Below, piece after piece: positions 33,370 through 41,854 of a DNA stretch of 64,000 bases. The stretch's first letter is position 1. Every line of letters starts with the position of its first letter. The notes beneath the pieces were generated by a model that was not told the DNA's origin, made no database searches, and saw only the letters and a list, made by a program, of their open reading frames with translations. This DNA is from Hyphomicrobiales bacterium (GTDB lineage Bacteria > Pseudomonadota > Alphaproteobacteria > Rhizobiales > Beijerinckiaceae): positions 101,746 through 165,745 of the forward strand of contig RXIY01000021.1 in NCBI GenBank assembly GCA_003963405.1. The letters run 5' to 3'. The translations under genes and the position numbers were made by a program.

Positions 33370-33461
33370 CGCAACCGGCCGGTAGCCTGCTAGCTCTCAG
33401 CTCCGTAATGCGCACCAGCGGGCTCCACAGGGGCGGGAAATAGATCGAGAGGAAAAGAGCA

Positions 33462-33704
33462 ATGACCGGACATAAGCATCATGACGGTGGTGGCGTCGAA
33501 GTCGAGAAGCCAAAGCGCAGAGTCGGTTGCGCCGCACATTCCCACGCACAATGCCGATATTGCAGACACTTCGTGCCGAACCCTGGCGATGACCTGGAGG
33601 ACGGCGATTGCACTCACTTCCTGGCAAGCGCCTACGGACTGGAGGGCATGCAGAAAGACGACGGGTGCAGGAGCTTTTCCTACAGCGAAGCCGCCTACGC
33701 CTAA
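33462..33704 (+). CDS. Cys-rich hypothetical protein (80 aa)
   Basis: RVGCAAHSHAQCRYCRHFVP with later GDCTHF and DDGCRSFSYSE: five to six cysteines spaced like a small zinc finger or iron-sulfur-like knuckle (C-x7-C-x2-C...C...C). Two overlapping frames exist; this one has the cysteine pattern. GAGAGGAAAAG precedes its start. No named family. Confidence 0.55.
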   Translation: MTGHKHHDGGGVEVEKPKRRVGCAAHSHAQCRYCRHFVPNPGDDLEDGDCTHFLASAYGLEGMQKDDGCRSFSYSEAAYA

Positions 33705-33806
33705 GCGGCGCAGAGACGCGGCGGGATAGGGCGACGGCCCGACAAACCGAGATAGCCCCTCGGCTTCCCCCGCTACCACCAGGGCTTCGTGAGGGGCTGG
33801 GCGAAC

Positions 33807-34583
33807 ATGGCGCGGGCAAGCAGAAAAGAGCGGCTCCCAACCTCGGGGGCCATCGTAGGCAAGGTCAGATGGTCGCCGAGCGCCGACACATGGAACGCTA
33901 TCGAAAGCGCCTACGGCGTAGAACTCCCCGAGGAAATGCGCGCCGGTATCGCGAAGATAGTCGATAGATATTTCGAGACAGAAGCAATCGCGCGCGACGC
34001 GCCTTTCACGAAAGACGCCCTCGCATGGCTAGAAGGACTGCAATCTACATCGGCGGCGTTCGTTGCCGCATATAACTCTCCGCGCGGCATCCAGCCGAAG
34101 AAGCAGGGGAATCCGGCAAAGAAAAAGAACGCAGAAGCCATGGCAATAGAAGCCGCTCGCGCCGCAGAAGACGACGCAAGGGCGCGGAAGGCAAGGCGCT
34201 ATCTGGAAGACCAGATTGACGACTATCTGCAAGAGCTAGGCGGAGACGTTGATTTCCGCGCCCGCGACCTTGTGAAGATCATGGAGAAGGCCAGCGCCGC
34301 AGCAAGATTGTTCGCGCAGGAGCTAAACGATAGGGACCACCCGCGCTTTCACGAGAAGAACGCATGGAGGCAGATGGTGCGCCGCCTGTGGCAACTAGCA
34401 GACGAAAGCCGACTCCCGCGCACAATCGACAAGAACAATCATCCGAAAGTCTCACCGTTCGTCGCTTTCGTGAAGGAATTGCAAAAGACGTTCGGCGACG
34501 ACGCGAAGGCATGGCACATGGAAAGCGAGCTAACGCTGGCAGTAGAAATGCAGAAGGCCATTGCCGATATTCGGGAAAAATAG
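33807..34583 (+). CDS. Hypothetical protein (258 aa)
   Basis: ATG at 33807 has AGGGGC upstream. Mostly helical and charged: SADTWNAIESAYGVELPEEM, KKKNAEAMAIEAARAAEDDA, and a C-terminal helical part. I recognise no family. It lies between the cysteine-rich protein and the second MerR-like protein in the middle run of element B. Confidence 0.55.
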   Translation: MARASRKERLPTSGAIVGKVRWSPSADTWNAIESAYGVELPEEMRAGIAKIVDRYFETEAIARDAPFTKDALAWLEGLQSTSAAFVAAYNSPRGIQPKKQGNPAKKKNAEAMAIEAARAAEDDARARKARRYLEDQIDDYLQELGGDVDFRARDLVKIMEKASAAARLFAQELNDRDHPRFHEKNAWRQMVRRLWQLADESRLPRTIDKNNHPKVSPFVAFVKELQKTFGDDAKAWHMESELTLAVEMQKAIADIREK

Positions 34584-34681
34584 AGACCGAAAATTTCCGA
34601 ACCTAAATTTCCTTTTCCTTCAATAGTTTACGCTTGTTTACCTAGCGCGAGATTGCGAGATTGGCGTCAAGGAGAACGCCA

Positions 34682-34924
34682 ATGGACAGCAATCCAGTCG
34701 CCGAAAGCATCCGCCTCCTGAGCACGCCTGAGGCTTCGGAATATCTGGCGAAGCGCGGCATCTACCGGAGCCCGCAGACCTTGCGGACATACCGCTGCAC
34801 GCCAGGCAGGGGACCGGCATTCCGAAAGATCGGCCGTGATGTCGGGTATGAGCCGCTGGCGATCGACGCTTGGGCCGACTCGATCATCAGCCCCGAAATC
34901 AATTCGACAGCGGAAGCCGCCTGA
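34682..34924 (+). CDS. HTH protein, MerR/excisionase-like (80 aa)
   Basis: AAGGAG ahead of the ATG at 34682. LLSTPEASEYLAKRGIYRSP, TLRTYRCTPGRGPAFRKIG, RDVGYEPLAIDAWADS: the winged helix of the AlpA-like family with G-P-x-F-x-K wing. It follows an AT-rich stretch with two GTTTAC sequences (34584-34681) that may hold a promoter. May control the late or structural genes that follow. Confidence 0.7.
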   Translation: MDSNPVAESIRLLSTPEASEYLAKRGIYRSPQTLRTYRCTPGRGPAFRKIGRDVGYEPLAIDAWADSIISPEINSTAEAA

Positions 34925-34985
34925 AAACGCAAAGAAGCCGGCGCTGGCGGGCGGCCGGGCTCCACAAGATTTTGAAGGTTGCGAA

Positions 34986-35498
34986 ATGTCCAATATCCCC
35001 TCCGAACTTACCCCGCAAGCGCCGCTCCAGAACGTCGTCAATTTTGCCGACGCGCAGGCCGCGCGTATCCCGCAAGGAGAGAGGCCGCGCGCCTACCGCG
35101 TCCGCCCAGCGCCGCCAAATCGCAAAAGCTCCATTCGGAATGGCCGCATTGATATGAGCGGCGGTTGGTATTGCGCCGGCATGGAAGAAGGGTTTTTAGA
35201 AATTACGCGGCTAGATGACCAAAAGCGCGCCTACGCCCGCAAGACAGATGATTGGCGCGACACTCATGCCTGGGCGCACGATCACTTCGAGCGATGGACA
35301 AGTGAATCCGCCTTCTGGCGTCGCCTTTGCGAGCTTCGCGCCCGCTATGGCGGTCTCGACTATGCCGAGATCAGCGAAGCTTGGGACATCGTTATTTCCC
35401 CCGATTGCTTCGATGTGTTCGGCCCTGGCCCACGCGTGGCGATCGAGGACGCTCCTTGGTGTGAGCAGCCCGATGGGGAATTTAGCGTCTCGGCGTAA
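34986..35498 (+). CDS. Hypothetical protein (170 aa)
   Basis: ATG at 34986 was preferred to the earlier, open part of the frame because that is antisense-like to the HTH gene. N-terminal 60 residues are low-complexity and basic (IPQGERPRAYRVRPAPPN); the rest is globular and Trp-rich (MSGGWYCAGMEEGFLEITRL, DTHAWAHDHFERW, ESAFWRRLCELRARYGG). No named family. Confidence 0.5.
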   Translation: MSNIPSELTPQAPLQNVVNFADAQAARIPQGERPRAYRVRPAPPNRKSSIRNGRIDMSGGWYCAGMEEGFLEITRLDDQKRAYARKTDDWRDTHAWAHDHFERWTSESAFWRRLCELRARYGGLDYAEISEAWDIVISPDCFDVFGPGPRVAIEDAPWCEQPDGEFSVSA

Positions 35499-35527
35499 GC
35501 GCCCATCAAACCTAAAAGGAAAAGATT

Positions 35528-36739
35528 ATGGCAGCGGGAATTGGAAATGGAATTGGGGCCTTTATGGCGGGCCTCGCGGGCGGTGTGAAAACCGCCGCCG
35601 ATATGGAGAATGAGCGCATTAAGAGCGACTACTACCGGCGACACATGGACCTTCTGGAATCGGCCGACAAGCGCGCCGCCTCCAAGGAGGATCGCGACGC
35701 GCTCCTAGATGAACGCAAGATGGCGCTTCTCGAAAACGCCGACAAGCGATCGGCGGCTGAGGCGGATAGAACGGCCGCCGATTACTCCGCCAACGCGCCC
35801 CTCCTGGCCGCCAAGCGCGCCGCCGGGTTGACGGAACTGAACGACGCCGCCGACGAACGCTCGGCAAAGCAAGCGGCCGGTCAAGAGGCCGTGGCGGACT
35901 TCAGGTCGAATCCACAGAAATACGGGAGCTTCGCTGAAGCCTTCCGCGCAGTCGCGCTTCCGAAGATTCAGGAGCACTACCTCTCGAAGGGAGACACCGC
36001 GACCGCCGACGCCTTCTCGACATGGGCCGACAAGCAGGAAATCAAGGACGGCATCAACAATGTCGGCCGCATCAATCAGTCCCTCCTTAGCAACGATTGG
36101 GACGGTGCGAGCAAGCACCTGAACACATTGATGAAGGACAAGAGCTACCTTCCCGATACCGGCTGGAAGCGCAGCTTTGATCCGATCAAGGACAAAGACG
36201 GCAAGACCATCGGACTGCGCCTCACTTCCACCGCGCCTGATGGCAAGAGCGAGAACGTAGACTCCACGGACATTGCCGACGTTTACGGCAAGCTGATGCC
36301 GATGATTTCGCCGCAAACGGCGTTCGAGTTCTCGAAGAAGCAATACGAGGATCAGCAGGCCGCGAAGTCGGAGCGGGCGAAGGGCCTCAACAAGCTCTCT
36401 GACGAGATCGACTTGGAGCGCGTGAAATCCGCCAGCCGCATCGCGGAAGAACGCGCCAAGGCTCTCGGGCCGCAGGGCATGAAGGACTACTCGACCGGCG
36501 TGCTTCAGGTGATGAAGTATCAATCCGAGAACAATCCCGGCTTTGCGAAGCTACCGCCGGACCAGCAGGCGGCGCAGTCGGCCGCGATCTATGAGCAGGT
36601 CCGCGCCCGCTCCGGCCATGGCGGGGGGCAGCCTGTGCCGACTACGCGCAATCTGGGCGTGCAGTCTACCGCGCCGGCTCCGGCTCCCAAGTCGATCATG
36701 CCCGCCTTCACCGGGCAGAACTACTACGACGTTCAGTAG
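35528..36739 (+). CDS. Putative virion-associated protein (403 aa)
   Basis: AAAAGGAAAAG precedes the ATG. N-terminus MAAGIGNGIGAFMAGLAGG is a small hydrophobic/Gly-rich segment like those of phage ejection or internal virion proteins. The next ~250 residues are charged helical repeats (LLESADKRAASKEDRDALLD and LLENADKRSAAEADRTAAD are clear internal repeats), followed by a Pro/Thr-rich tail with QNYYDVQ at the end. A structural role is supported by layout, not by a named family. Confidence 0.6.
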   Translation: MAAGIGNGIGAFMAGLAGGVKTAADMENERIKSDYYRRHMDLLESADKRAASKEDRDALLDERKMALLENADKRSAAEADRTAADYSANAPLLAAKRAAGLTELNDAADERSAKQAAGQEAVADFRSNPQKYGSFAEAFRAVALPKIQEHYLSKGDTATADAFSTWADKQEIKDGINNVGRINQSLLSNDWDGASKHLNTLMKDKSYLPDTGWKRSFDPIKDKDGKTIGLRLTSTAPDGKSENVDSTDIADVYGKLMPMISPQTAFEFSKKQYEDQQAAKSERAKGLNKLSDEIDLERVKSASRIAEERAKALGPQGMKDYSTGVLQVMKYQSENNPGFAKLPPDQQAAQSAAIYEQVRARSGHGGGQPVPTTRNLGVQSTAPAPAPKSIMPAFTGQNYYDVQ

Positions 36740-36748
36740 AGGGCGGGC

Positions 36749-36949
36749 ATGGGGCAAGAGCTTAAAGGCGACGCGACCCTCGATGTGCTGGCGTTCTTTG
36801 CACGAGAGCGCCGTCGCATCGGGCTGGTCGCCGGTTTTCGCGATGATCCGACGATCACGACGGATTGGGTGAACTACGTCGAAGGACATCCGAGCCAGAT
36901 GGGTGGCGAGACCGCGAAGAATGAAGAAGGAGGGCCTAATGGCCAGTAG
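36749..36949 (+). CDS. Small hypothetical protein (66 aa)
   Basis: AGAGGGC precedes the ATG. GDATLDVLAFFARERRRIGL then a polar C-terminal half. Its end overlaps the terminase small subunit start (36939). Related to unknown small phage proteins by position only. Confidence 0.5.
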   Translation: MGQELKGDATLDVLAFFARERRRIGLVAGFRDDPTITTDWVNYVEGHPSQMGGETAKNEEGGPNGQ

Positions 36950-37499
36950 GAAGCTAACAGCAAGGCAAAGCGCGTTCGTCGAGGCTTATCTTGTCTCAAT
37001 GAATGCGACGCAGGCTGCGAAGGAAGCAGGATACAGCGCAAAGACCGCATATTCCGCAGGCGAGCGACTGTTGAGAAATGTTGAGGTTGTCGCCGCTATC
37101 GACGCCGCAAGGGCGGAGCGTTCGGAAAGAACAATGATAGGGGCTGATCGTGTGCTGCGTGAGTTAGCACGCATTGCTTTTTTGGATATTGCCAAAGCCT
37201 TCAACGCCGATGGATCATTGAAGCCGTTGTCGGAGATGGACGAGGATACGCGCCGCGCGGTCTCTGGGCTTGAAGTCGCGGAGATCAAGGACGCCGACGG
37301 TATTCCCTACGGGACCATCCGAAAGATCAAGCTTTCCGACAAGATTCGCGCCCTCGAATTGATCGGCAAGCACGTCGGGCTCTTCGATCAGAAGGTGACG
37401 ATTGGCGGAGACGCCGACAATCCGCTGACGCTGCTAATCAAAGCCGTCCAAGGATCAAGCTTCAATCCGGTTGTGATTAAGGGCGACAAGGCAGCCTGA
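36939..37499 (+). CDS. Phage terminase small subunit
   Basis: The start at 36939 follows GGAGG; the open frame upstream lacks a site. KLTARQSAFVEAYLVSMNAT, QAAKEAGYSAKTAYSAGERL and LLRNVEVVAAIDAARAERSE is the helix-turn-helix arrangement of the TerS/Terminase_2 family that recognises packaging sites. The C-terminal part contains VSGLEVAEIKDADGIPYG and KIRALELIGKHVGLFDQ, also typical. No large subunit (ATPase/nuclease) is present in element B. In satellites TerS alone redirects a helper phage's packaging, a possible role here. Confidence 0.85.
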   Translation: MASRKLTARQSAFVEAYLVSMNATQAAKEAGYSAKTAYSAGERLLRNVEVVAAIDAARAERSERTMIGADRVLRELARIAFLDIAKAFNADGSLKPLSEMDEDTRRAVSGLEVAEIKDADGIPYGTIRKIKLSDKIRALELIGKHVGLFDQKVTIGGDADNPLTLLIKAVQGSSFNPVVIKGDKAA

Positions 37500-37522
37500 A
37501 TATAAAGAAAGGCAGTAGGGAA

Positions 37523-38563
37523 ATGATTAAGAACCTTCCGCGCAATTGGCTATGCCATGGTCTCTTCGCGCAAACCGATCTACTGGCCGGCGTTCTGCCG
37601 CGTAGTGGCATCCATTACGTCGCCGGATCGGATGGGGAACACCGCGACGCGGTTCTCGCTGATCTAGCGACGGCGATTGCGTCGGACGCAGTTACCTGCG
37701 GACTCTCTGCGCCAGACGATGGCGGGAGCCGCACCAGCCTCTCCGGCTTCTTCGGGCTTCCCACGGGCGCAGCCAGCGGAGTCGCCGCCATCACCGGCAA
37801 GGGACGGGCCGAGGCTCTCAGCCGCGCCGTCGCCGCCAATGCCGCAGCGCGCGGCATCAGCCGGCCGCTTCCGATCGCGGTGATGGCTGGCTACTCCGCC
37901 GAGGCGTCAGGCTTCCGGCTGCACGAACTGGAGCAGCATTTCCGCGCCGAGCATGGCGTCGGCATTGGGCTCCTGATTGTCGATCTTGCGCTTCCTCAGG
38001 GCGAGCTTCTGGCGCTTCAGAGGCCGGGCCGCGCCATTCTTGCCGTCGGCGAGTCCGCGCCGGTGGCGCTGGCTCAGGGGTCGGTTGTGCTGGCCGTGAG
38101 TGGTGGCCGCATGACGCTGGCCCGCCCTCTCGATGGAAAGCGCTGGGCGAGGTCGTTCGAGCTCACCACCGTCGATGGCGTGCCGGTCCTCGCGCCGGGC
38201 GGCGAAGCGCCTGTAGCGGCGATCTGGCAGGCGGCGAAGCCCATTGCGGCTCCCGAGCCTGTCGCGAAGGAGCCGCAGCCCGAGCTCCCAATCGTCTCCC
38301 GCGTCGCGCTGATCATCTCGCGCGGCGAGCTTGCTCCGGAGGTCCGCGCCAAGTGGGCGGATGCTGGCTTCACCGTCGTCCAGTCGCAGGACGCCGCGCT
38401 TCCGCGGCCGGGGGAGATCGTCGGCGGCAAGCGTGAGATCGTGATTGCGGCGGCGAATGACGATCAGCGCATCGAGGAACTGCGCGGCCGGGTGAACCGC
38501 CTTGGCGAGCGAGCGGCCGAGCTTGGCGTCGCCGATGTCGTGATGATCAGGATTGCGGCGTGA
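37523..38563 (+). CDS. Possible degenerate RepA-like AAA ATPase (346 aa)
   Basis: The opening NWLCHGLFAQTDLLAGVLPR with SGIHYVAGSDGEHRDAVLAD and VGIGLLIVDLALPQGELLAL has the order (start, P-loop position, Walker B-like IVD) of RepA/RecA-like AAA proteins of phages. The P-loop position reads GSDGEHRD, with no G-x4-GK-[ST], so ATP binding is doubtful. The C-terminal 100 residues contain IVSRVALIISRGELAPEVRA and end in VGVADVV-type beta strands. Family assignment is tentative. Confidence 0.5.
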   Translation: MIKNLPRNWLCHGLFAQTDLLAGVLPRSGIHYVAGSDGEHRDAVLADLATAIASDAVTCGLSAPDDGGSRTSLSGFFGLPTGAASGVAAITGKGRAEALSRAVAANAAARGISRPLPIAVMAGYSAEASGFRLHELEQHFRAEHGVGIGLLIVDLALPQGELLALQRPGRAILAVGESAPVALAQGSVVLAVSGGRMTLARPLDGKRWARSFELTTVDGVPVLAPGGEAPVAAIWQAAKPIAAPEPVAKEPQPELPIVSRVALIISRGELAPEVRAKWADAGFTVVQSQDAALPRPGEIVGGKREIVIAAANDDQRIEELRGRVNRLGERAAELGVADVVMIRIAA

Positions 38564-38619
38564 GGCCGGTAGGGCGGGCGATTCGCGCTCGCCCATCTCT
38601 TTTTAGAAGGAAGAAGACC

Positions 38620-39402
38620 GTGACCGACAAGCTGGACGACAAAGCCCTGAGCCATCTGACTCCCGCCGAGCGTGAACTCCTCGCGGACGACGATGCTCTC
38701 CTCGAACCACTCGACGCCAAAGAATCCGCTCCAGAGACCGCGCACGACAGCGCTTCTCGCGCCGATCACGGCGGCGACGAGGAAGAACTGCCCAACGATC
38801 CAGCGCCGATCCTCGACACCCGCGCTCCCGAAGACCTGCCGCAGCGCCTTGTCGCGCTGGACGAGCAGAAGGCCGAACTGGTCTCGCGTTTCGACGATGG
38901 GGAGCTTACAGCGCGCGAGTATTCCGATGCGCTCGAAGCCATCGCCGATCAGCGCGACGATGTGCGCTGGCAATCCCGTCGCGCAGAGTTTGCGCGCGAA
39001 CAGCAAGAGCAGGCGATCGAGCACAACTGGAATCGCGAGGTCGAGAGCTACATGCGCGGCCCAGCCAAGGACATCACCGCGAAGGGCGAGGCGGCGCTTC
39101 TGGCCTTCGACGCTTATGTCAAAAAGATCACCGCCGATCCCGCCAATGCGCGGCTTTCGGACAAGGCGCAGCTTGCCAAGGCGCACAAGCTCTTTCTCGC
39201 CGACTTCGATGGATTCGGGCGGTTGCCGGCCAGCCGCTCGCCACGCGCCTATGAGCCCGAGCCCGGCTCCCGCGCCGACCATTCCCGCGATGCCGCAGAT
39301 TTTGCCGCGCTGGATCGCCTCGCCGAGACCGATCCTCGCGCCTACGAGCGCCGCATCAGCCGCATGTCGGCGGATGAGCGTCAGGCTTACGGCATAGACT
39401 GA
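38620..39402 (+). CDS. Putative scaffold-like structural protein (260 aa)
   Basis: GTG start with AGAAGGAAGA upstream. Acidic N-terminus (ELLADDDALLEPLDAKES), then a helical coiled-coil core (LVALDEQKAELVSRFDDGEL, EYSDALEAIADQRDDVRW) and a C-terminal basic/Pro part. The layout of acidic region, coiled coil and short C-terminal helix is usual for phage scaffolding proteins, but no capsid gene follows. Assignment is by architecture. Confidence 0.5.
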   Translation: MTDKLDDKALSHLTPAERELLADDDALLEPLDAKESAPETAHDSASRADHGGDEEELPNDPAPILDTRAPEDLPQRLVALDEQKAELVSRFDDGELTAREYSDALEAIADQRDDVRWQSRRAEFAREQQEQAIEHNWNREVESYMRGPAKDITAKGEAALLAFDAYVKKITADPANARLSDKAQLAKAHKLFLADFDGFGRLPASRSPRAYEPEPGSRADHSRDAADFAALDRLAETDPRAYERRISRMSADERQAYGID

Positions 39403-39453
39403 GGGCGTCGAGGGGCGGGCCGATGTCCGCCCTTCTCTTTGAAGGGGGCGAGA

Positions 39454-39654
39454 ATGCACAATCCCGAGCACTCCATGGCCATGATCTTGGCGGCGGCAGA
39501 AGCTGGCCATGGAGAGGTGCCGACCAAGGAAGAGCTGCGGGCGCGGCTCTCGGCGCTGATCGGCGAGGCGATGGCGAGGGGCTGGAGCCTCCAGCAGCGG
39601 GGCGAATACGAGGCCCTGTGCCGCGTCCTGGCTGCGGCAGAGCGGAGGGCCTGA
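39454..39654 (+). CDS. Small hypothetical protein (66 aa)
   Basis: AAGGGGGCGAG precedes the ATG at 39454. MHNPEHSMAMILAAAEAGHG and helical remainder rich in Arg/Glu/Leu. It is followed after 3 bp by the next small gene. No family recognised. Confidence 0.5.
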   Translation: MHNPEHSMAMILAAAEAGHGEVPTKEELRARLSALIGEAMARGWSLQQRGEYEALCRVLAAAERRA

Positions 39655-39657
39655 ACC

Positions 39658-39873
39658 GTGGCGCGCGTTAAAAATGAAGAGCAAAAGGGCTGGCAGCGCG
39701 GGCGGGCCGAAATCGCCCGCACTTGGAGCGCGCGCTCCAGACGCGCCGCAAGGTGCCGGGCGATCGAGCGGGGCGAGGCCGTTGGGCTCTTTCAGCCGTT
39801 CTCGAAAAGGCTCACTGCCGACACGCAGGCGGCGATCGATAGGTTCATGGCCGAGAAGAAGGCGCGCTCATGA
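39658..39873 (+). CDS. Small basic hypothetical protein (71 aa)
   Basis: GTG start 3 bp after the previous gene. Very basic (GRAEIARTWSARSRRAARCR) then SKRLTADTQAAIDRFMAEKK. Probably nucleic-acid-associated. Its stop overlaps the next start (ATGA). Confidence 0.5.
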   Translation: MARVKNEEQKGWQRGRAEIARTWSARSRRAARCRAIERGEAVGLFQPFSKRLTADTQAAIDRFMAEKKARS

Positions 39874-40088
39874 GGCAGGATCGAGGGGCGATCATGCGCT
39901 CCGCCTGGAAAGAATGGCGGTATGCCCGCCGCCGTGGCTGGCATCTGGACGAAGATGATCGCTGGACATGGCCGCGCTGCTTGAAATTCGCCCAGGCTCA
40001 GCATCGGGCGAGGCGGAATAGCTTTGCCGCTGTAGAGCGGGCCATGAAGGCGCTGGTTGTAGGCCATCTGGCGAAAGAAAATCTGTAA
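39870..40088 (+). CDS. Small basic hypothetical protein (72 aa)
   Basis: MRQDRGAIMRSAWKEWRYAR then RRRGWHLDEDDRWTWPRCLK and a helical end. Trp-rich and basic. Coupled to the previous gene. Last gene before the RHH operator. Confidence 0.5.
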   Translation: MRQDRGAIMRSAWKEWRYARRRGWHLDEDDRWTWPRCLKFAQAQHRARRNSFAAVERAMKALVVGHLAKENL

Positions 40089-40116
40089 TACGGAAATAAT
40101 TATTGACCCACGCCTA

Positions 40117-40151
40117 TTTTGTGTAATACGCAAATTATGTATTACACAAAA
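40117..40151. promoter_or_regulatory. Perfect 13-bp inverted repeat (operator) ahead of the RHH gene
   Basis: TTTTGTGTAATAC and GTATTACACAAAA flank a 9-bp centre. A further half-site GTAATACG is at 40085-40092. A -35-like TTGACC is at 40103-40108 with TAATAC inside the left arm (15-bp spacing, short). It sits immediately before the RHH gene and is its probable autoregulatory operator. Confidence 0.7.
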
Positions 40152-40163
40152 ACGAGGCAGGCC

Positions 40164-40700
40164 ATGGACGATTCTGTCATACACAAAAAGAGGGGTCGCC
40201 CGGCTACGGGCCACGACCCGGTTTTTTCGTTGAGGCTTCCAGAAGAGCTTGTCGCGGAAATCGACGAACTGGCCAGAGACCAAGGCGTAGGGCGGTCAGA
40301 GGCCATCAGGGCTCTTCTGGCGGCCGGACTGGGGCGAAGCACTGAGGCAGCGCCAACGGAGGCCAGCGCGCCGACCGGCAAGTCGTTGGAGGAAATGTTT
40401 CGATCCTTAGTCCTTGAGTCGGTAGCCAATAGATTTAACGACCCCGACAGCGCGGATGCAGACGACGACGAACGGGCCGAGTTGGCGAATCGGCAAGACG
40501 CCATCAACGCGCTCTCAGCCAGAGACTTAAACAACTGGCTTTGGTTCTTGGCACAGTATATGTCGATGGACAGCGCGCCAGACGGAAATCCTTGGATATA
40601 TTCTGTATCACTGAAACACGCCCATGAGGTTAAGCGTATCAGTCGCGAGTTTCAGGCGGACAGGAGCGAGGTGGAGCGCGTGTTTAGAGGTATATATTGA
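40164..40700 (+). CDS. Ribbon-helix-helix regulator (178 aa)
   Basis: MDDSVIHKKRGRPATGHDPV then FSLRLPEELVAEIDELARDQ with GVGRSEAIRALLAAGL: a CopG/Arc-type ribbon-helix-helix with the usual strand (FSLRL) and two helices. The C-terminal 110 residues are a separate helical domain (SLEEMFRSLVLESVANRFN, LNNWLWFLAQYMSMDSAP). ATG at 40164 is chosen since an upstream in-frame ATG (40137) lies inside the operator. Likely autorepressor; no toxin partner is directly adjacent. Confidence 0.7.
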   Translation: MDDSVIHKKRGRPATGHDPVFSLRLPEELVAEIDELARDQGVGRSEAIRALLAAGLGRSTEAAPTEASAPTGKSLEEMFRSLVLESVANRFNDPDSADADDDERAELANRQDAINALSARDLNNWLWFLAQYMSMDSAPDGNPWIYSVSLKHAHEVKRISREFQADRSEVERVFRGIY

Positions 40701-40788
40701 GTTCGTAGAGGCGGCTATGCGGGCCATGGTTGCGGGCGGCGAGGCACGCATGTAATTCTGAAAAGGTCAAACTTGTTTCGACTTGCGC

Positions 40789-40830
40789 AAACGCTCGCGA
40801 CCGGCGGATGTAACCGGCGCGGGCGTTTTT
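40789..40830 (+). terminator. Rho-independent terminator after the RHH gene
   Basis: AAACGCTCGCG pairs with CGCGGGCGTTT (one T-G wobble), with CCGG/CCGG inside and a run of five Ts at 40826-40830. The downstream ParB remnant therefore has no read-through promoter of its own that I can see. Confidence 0.7.
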
Positions 40831-40836
40831 GCTTTT

Positions 40837-41340
40837 AAGGCTCTCGCCATCGCACGGCGCAAGGCGATCTATGAGGAAATGCACCCTGAGACGATGGCGG
40901 GGGTGGCAGGAGGGCTTGCGCGGCAGGGATCAGCAACGGACAATTTGTCCTTTGCTGAAGCGACTGCCGAGTCCACTGGCAAGGCAGAGCGCACGATCCG
41001 GCTGGCTGCGGCGCGTGGCAAGGCGCTTAGGGACGATCTTGACGACATCGCTGGAACAAGCCTCGACAATAAGTCAGACCTTGACGCGATGGCAAAGATG
41101 AAACCTGAAGAGCGCAAGCCGCTGATCGAGCGCGCCAAGGCGGGGGAGCGCGTTTCCGCGCGGAAGGAGCCGAAGATCGCGGCAGACCCATTGACCGACG
41201 AACTGGCAGCAGAGCGCCAAGTGGCACGGCTTATGGAAGCCTGGAATGCGGCCGGTCCAGACGCGCGCGCGGAGTTCCTACTGCGGATTGGAGATCGTGA
41301 ATCCGGATCGCTCGGCCTATGCATCTATGCGATATTAGCG
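40837..41340 (+). pseudogene. ParB-like nuclease gene remnant 1 (C-terminal part)
   Basis: The frame KALAIARRKAIYEEMHPETM, then GSATDNLSFAEATAESTGKA, ERTIRLAAARGKALRDDLDD and MAKMKPEERKPLIERAKAGE is the typical C-terminal part of phage/plasmid ParB-like proteins, after their ParB/Srx N-terminal domain. No N-terminal ParB domain is found upstream; the open frame continues back only through a terminator. It is thus a 5'-truncated gene, and its last codons run into unrelated sequence. Confidence 0.65.
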
Positions 41341-41519
41341 TGGCCTTTCCGTTTTTGCCTGCTTTCTTGATAGCGGCGATACGTTTCCTCAGCCACCCGA
41401 TCTAGCTCAAGCTGACGAGCGTCACCCCTGGCGCGCCTCAACTCTCGTTCCCAGCTTTCCCTCTTATTGGCATACCAGAGCGCCGCTCCCATAATCGCAA
41501 AAACGAAAATCTCCAGCAT
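41325..41519 (-). CDS. Small TM protein (64 aa)
   Basis: MLEIFVFAIMGAALWYANKR: one N-terminal membrane helix, then a charged coiled-coil-like tail (ERELRRARGDARQLELDRVA). GGAG at 6 bases before this ATG supports it over Met at 41531. Lies antisense to the end of ParB remnant 1. No family recognised. Confidence 0.5.
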   Translation of the reverse strand: MLEIFVFAIMGAALWYANKRESWERELRRARGDARQLELDRVAEETYRRYQESRQKRKGHANIA

Positions 41520-41539
41520 GTTAAACTCCATCGTCTTAG

Positions 41540-41785
41540 GAAGAAAAAGCGAAAAAGCTATCGAGTGGGATACCGAGCTTGCGGAGAGGATTCGGCTGAT
41601 TGAGTTGAAGGCGGAAGAATCCGTTGCTGACACAACTTGTGGCAGCAACGATATACGCGCAGATGGGAGGCGCAAGGGGCCTAAGCATCAGGAATCCGAT
41701 GTCCGCGCCGCCTCCCGCGAGCTTGGCGTCAATCGAGAAGACGCGCGGCGCGCAACCAAGGTCGCCAATCGTCAAGGATGGCATG
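41540..41785 (+). pseudogene. ParB-like gene remnant 2
   Basis: EWDTELAERIRLIELKAEES, GRRKGPKHQESDVRAASREL and GVNREDARRATKVA match the helix-turn-helix region of another ParB-like type (normally GRxKGPxHQxxxxxAASRELGxxRxxAxRAxKxA), different from remnant 1. No N-terminal ParB domain precedes it and the reading frame ends 23 codons later in MerR-type promoter sequence. Confidence 0.6.
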
Positions 41786-41796
41786 GATTTTTCCTA

Positions 41797-41827
41797 TTGC
41801 ACCCGTAGTCGCTACGGGGTGCATGAT
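41797..41827 (+). promoter_or_regulatory. MerR-type promoter/operator with 19-bp spacer
   Basis: TTGCAC (-35, 41797-41802), 19 bp, CATGAT (-10, 41822-41827). The spacer is nearly all dyad: TGCACCCGTAG, TCG, CTACGGGGTGCA. MerR-family activators typically use such over-long 19-bp spacers with a central dyad. The MerT-like gene follows. No merR gene is visible in element B. Confidence 0.7.
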
Positions 41828-41854
41828 AGCCGGATAATCAAGGAAAGGCGCAGC

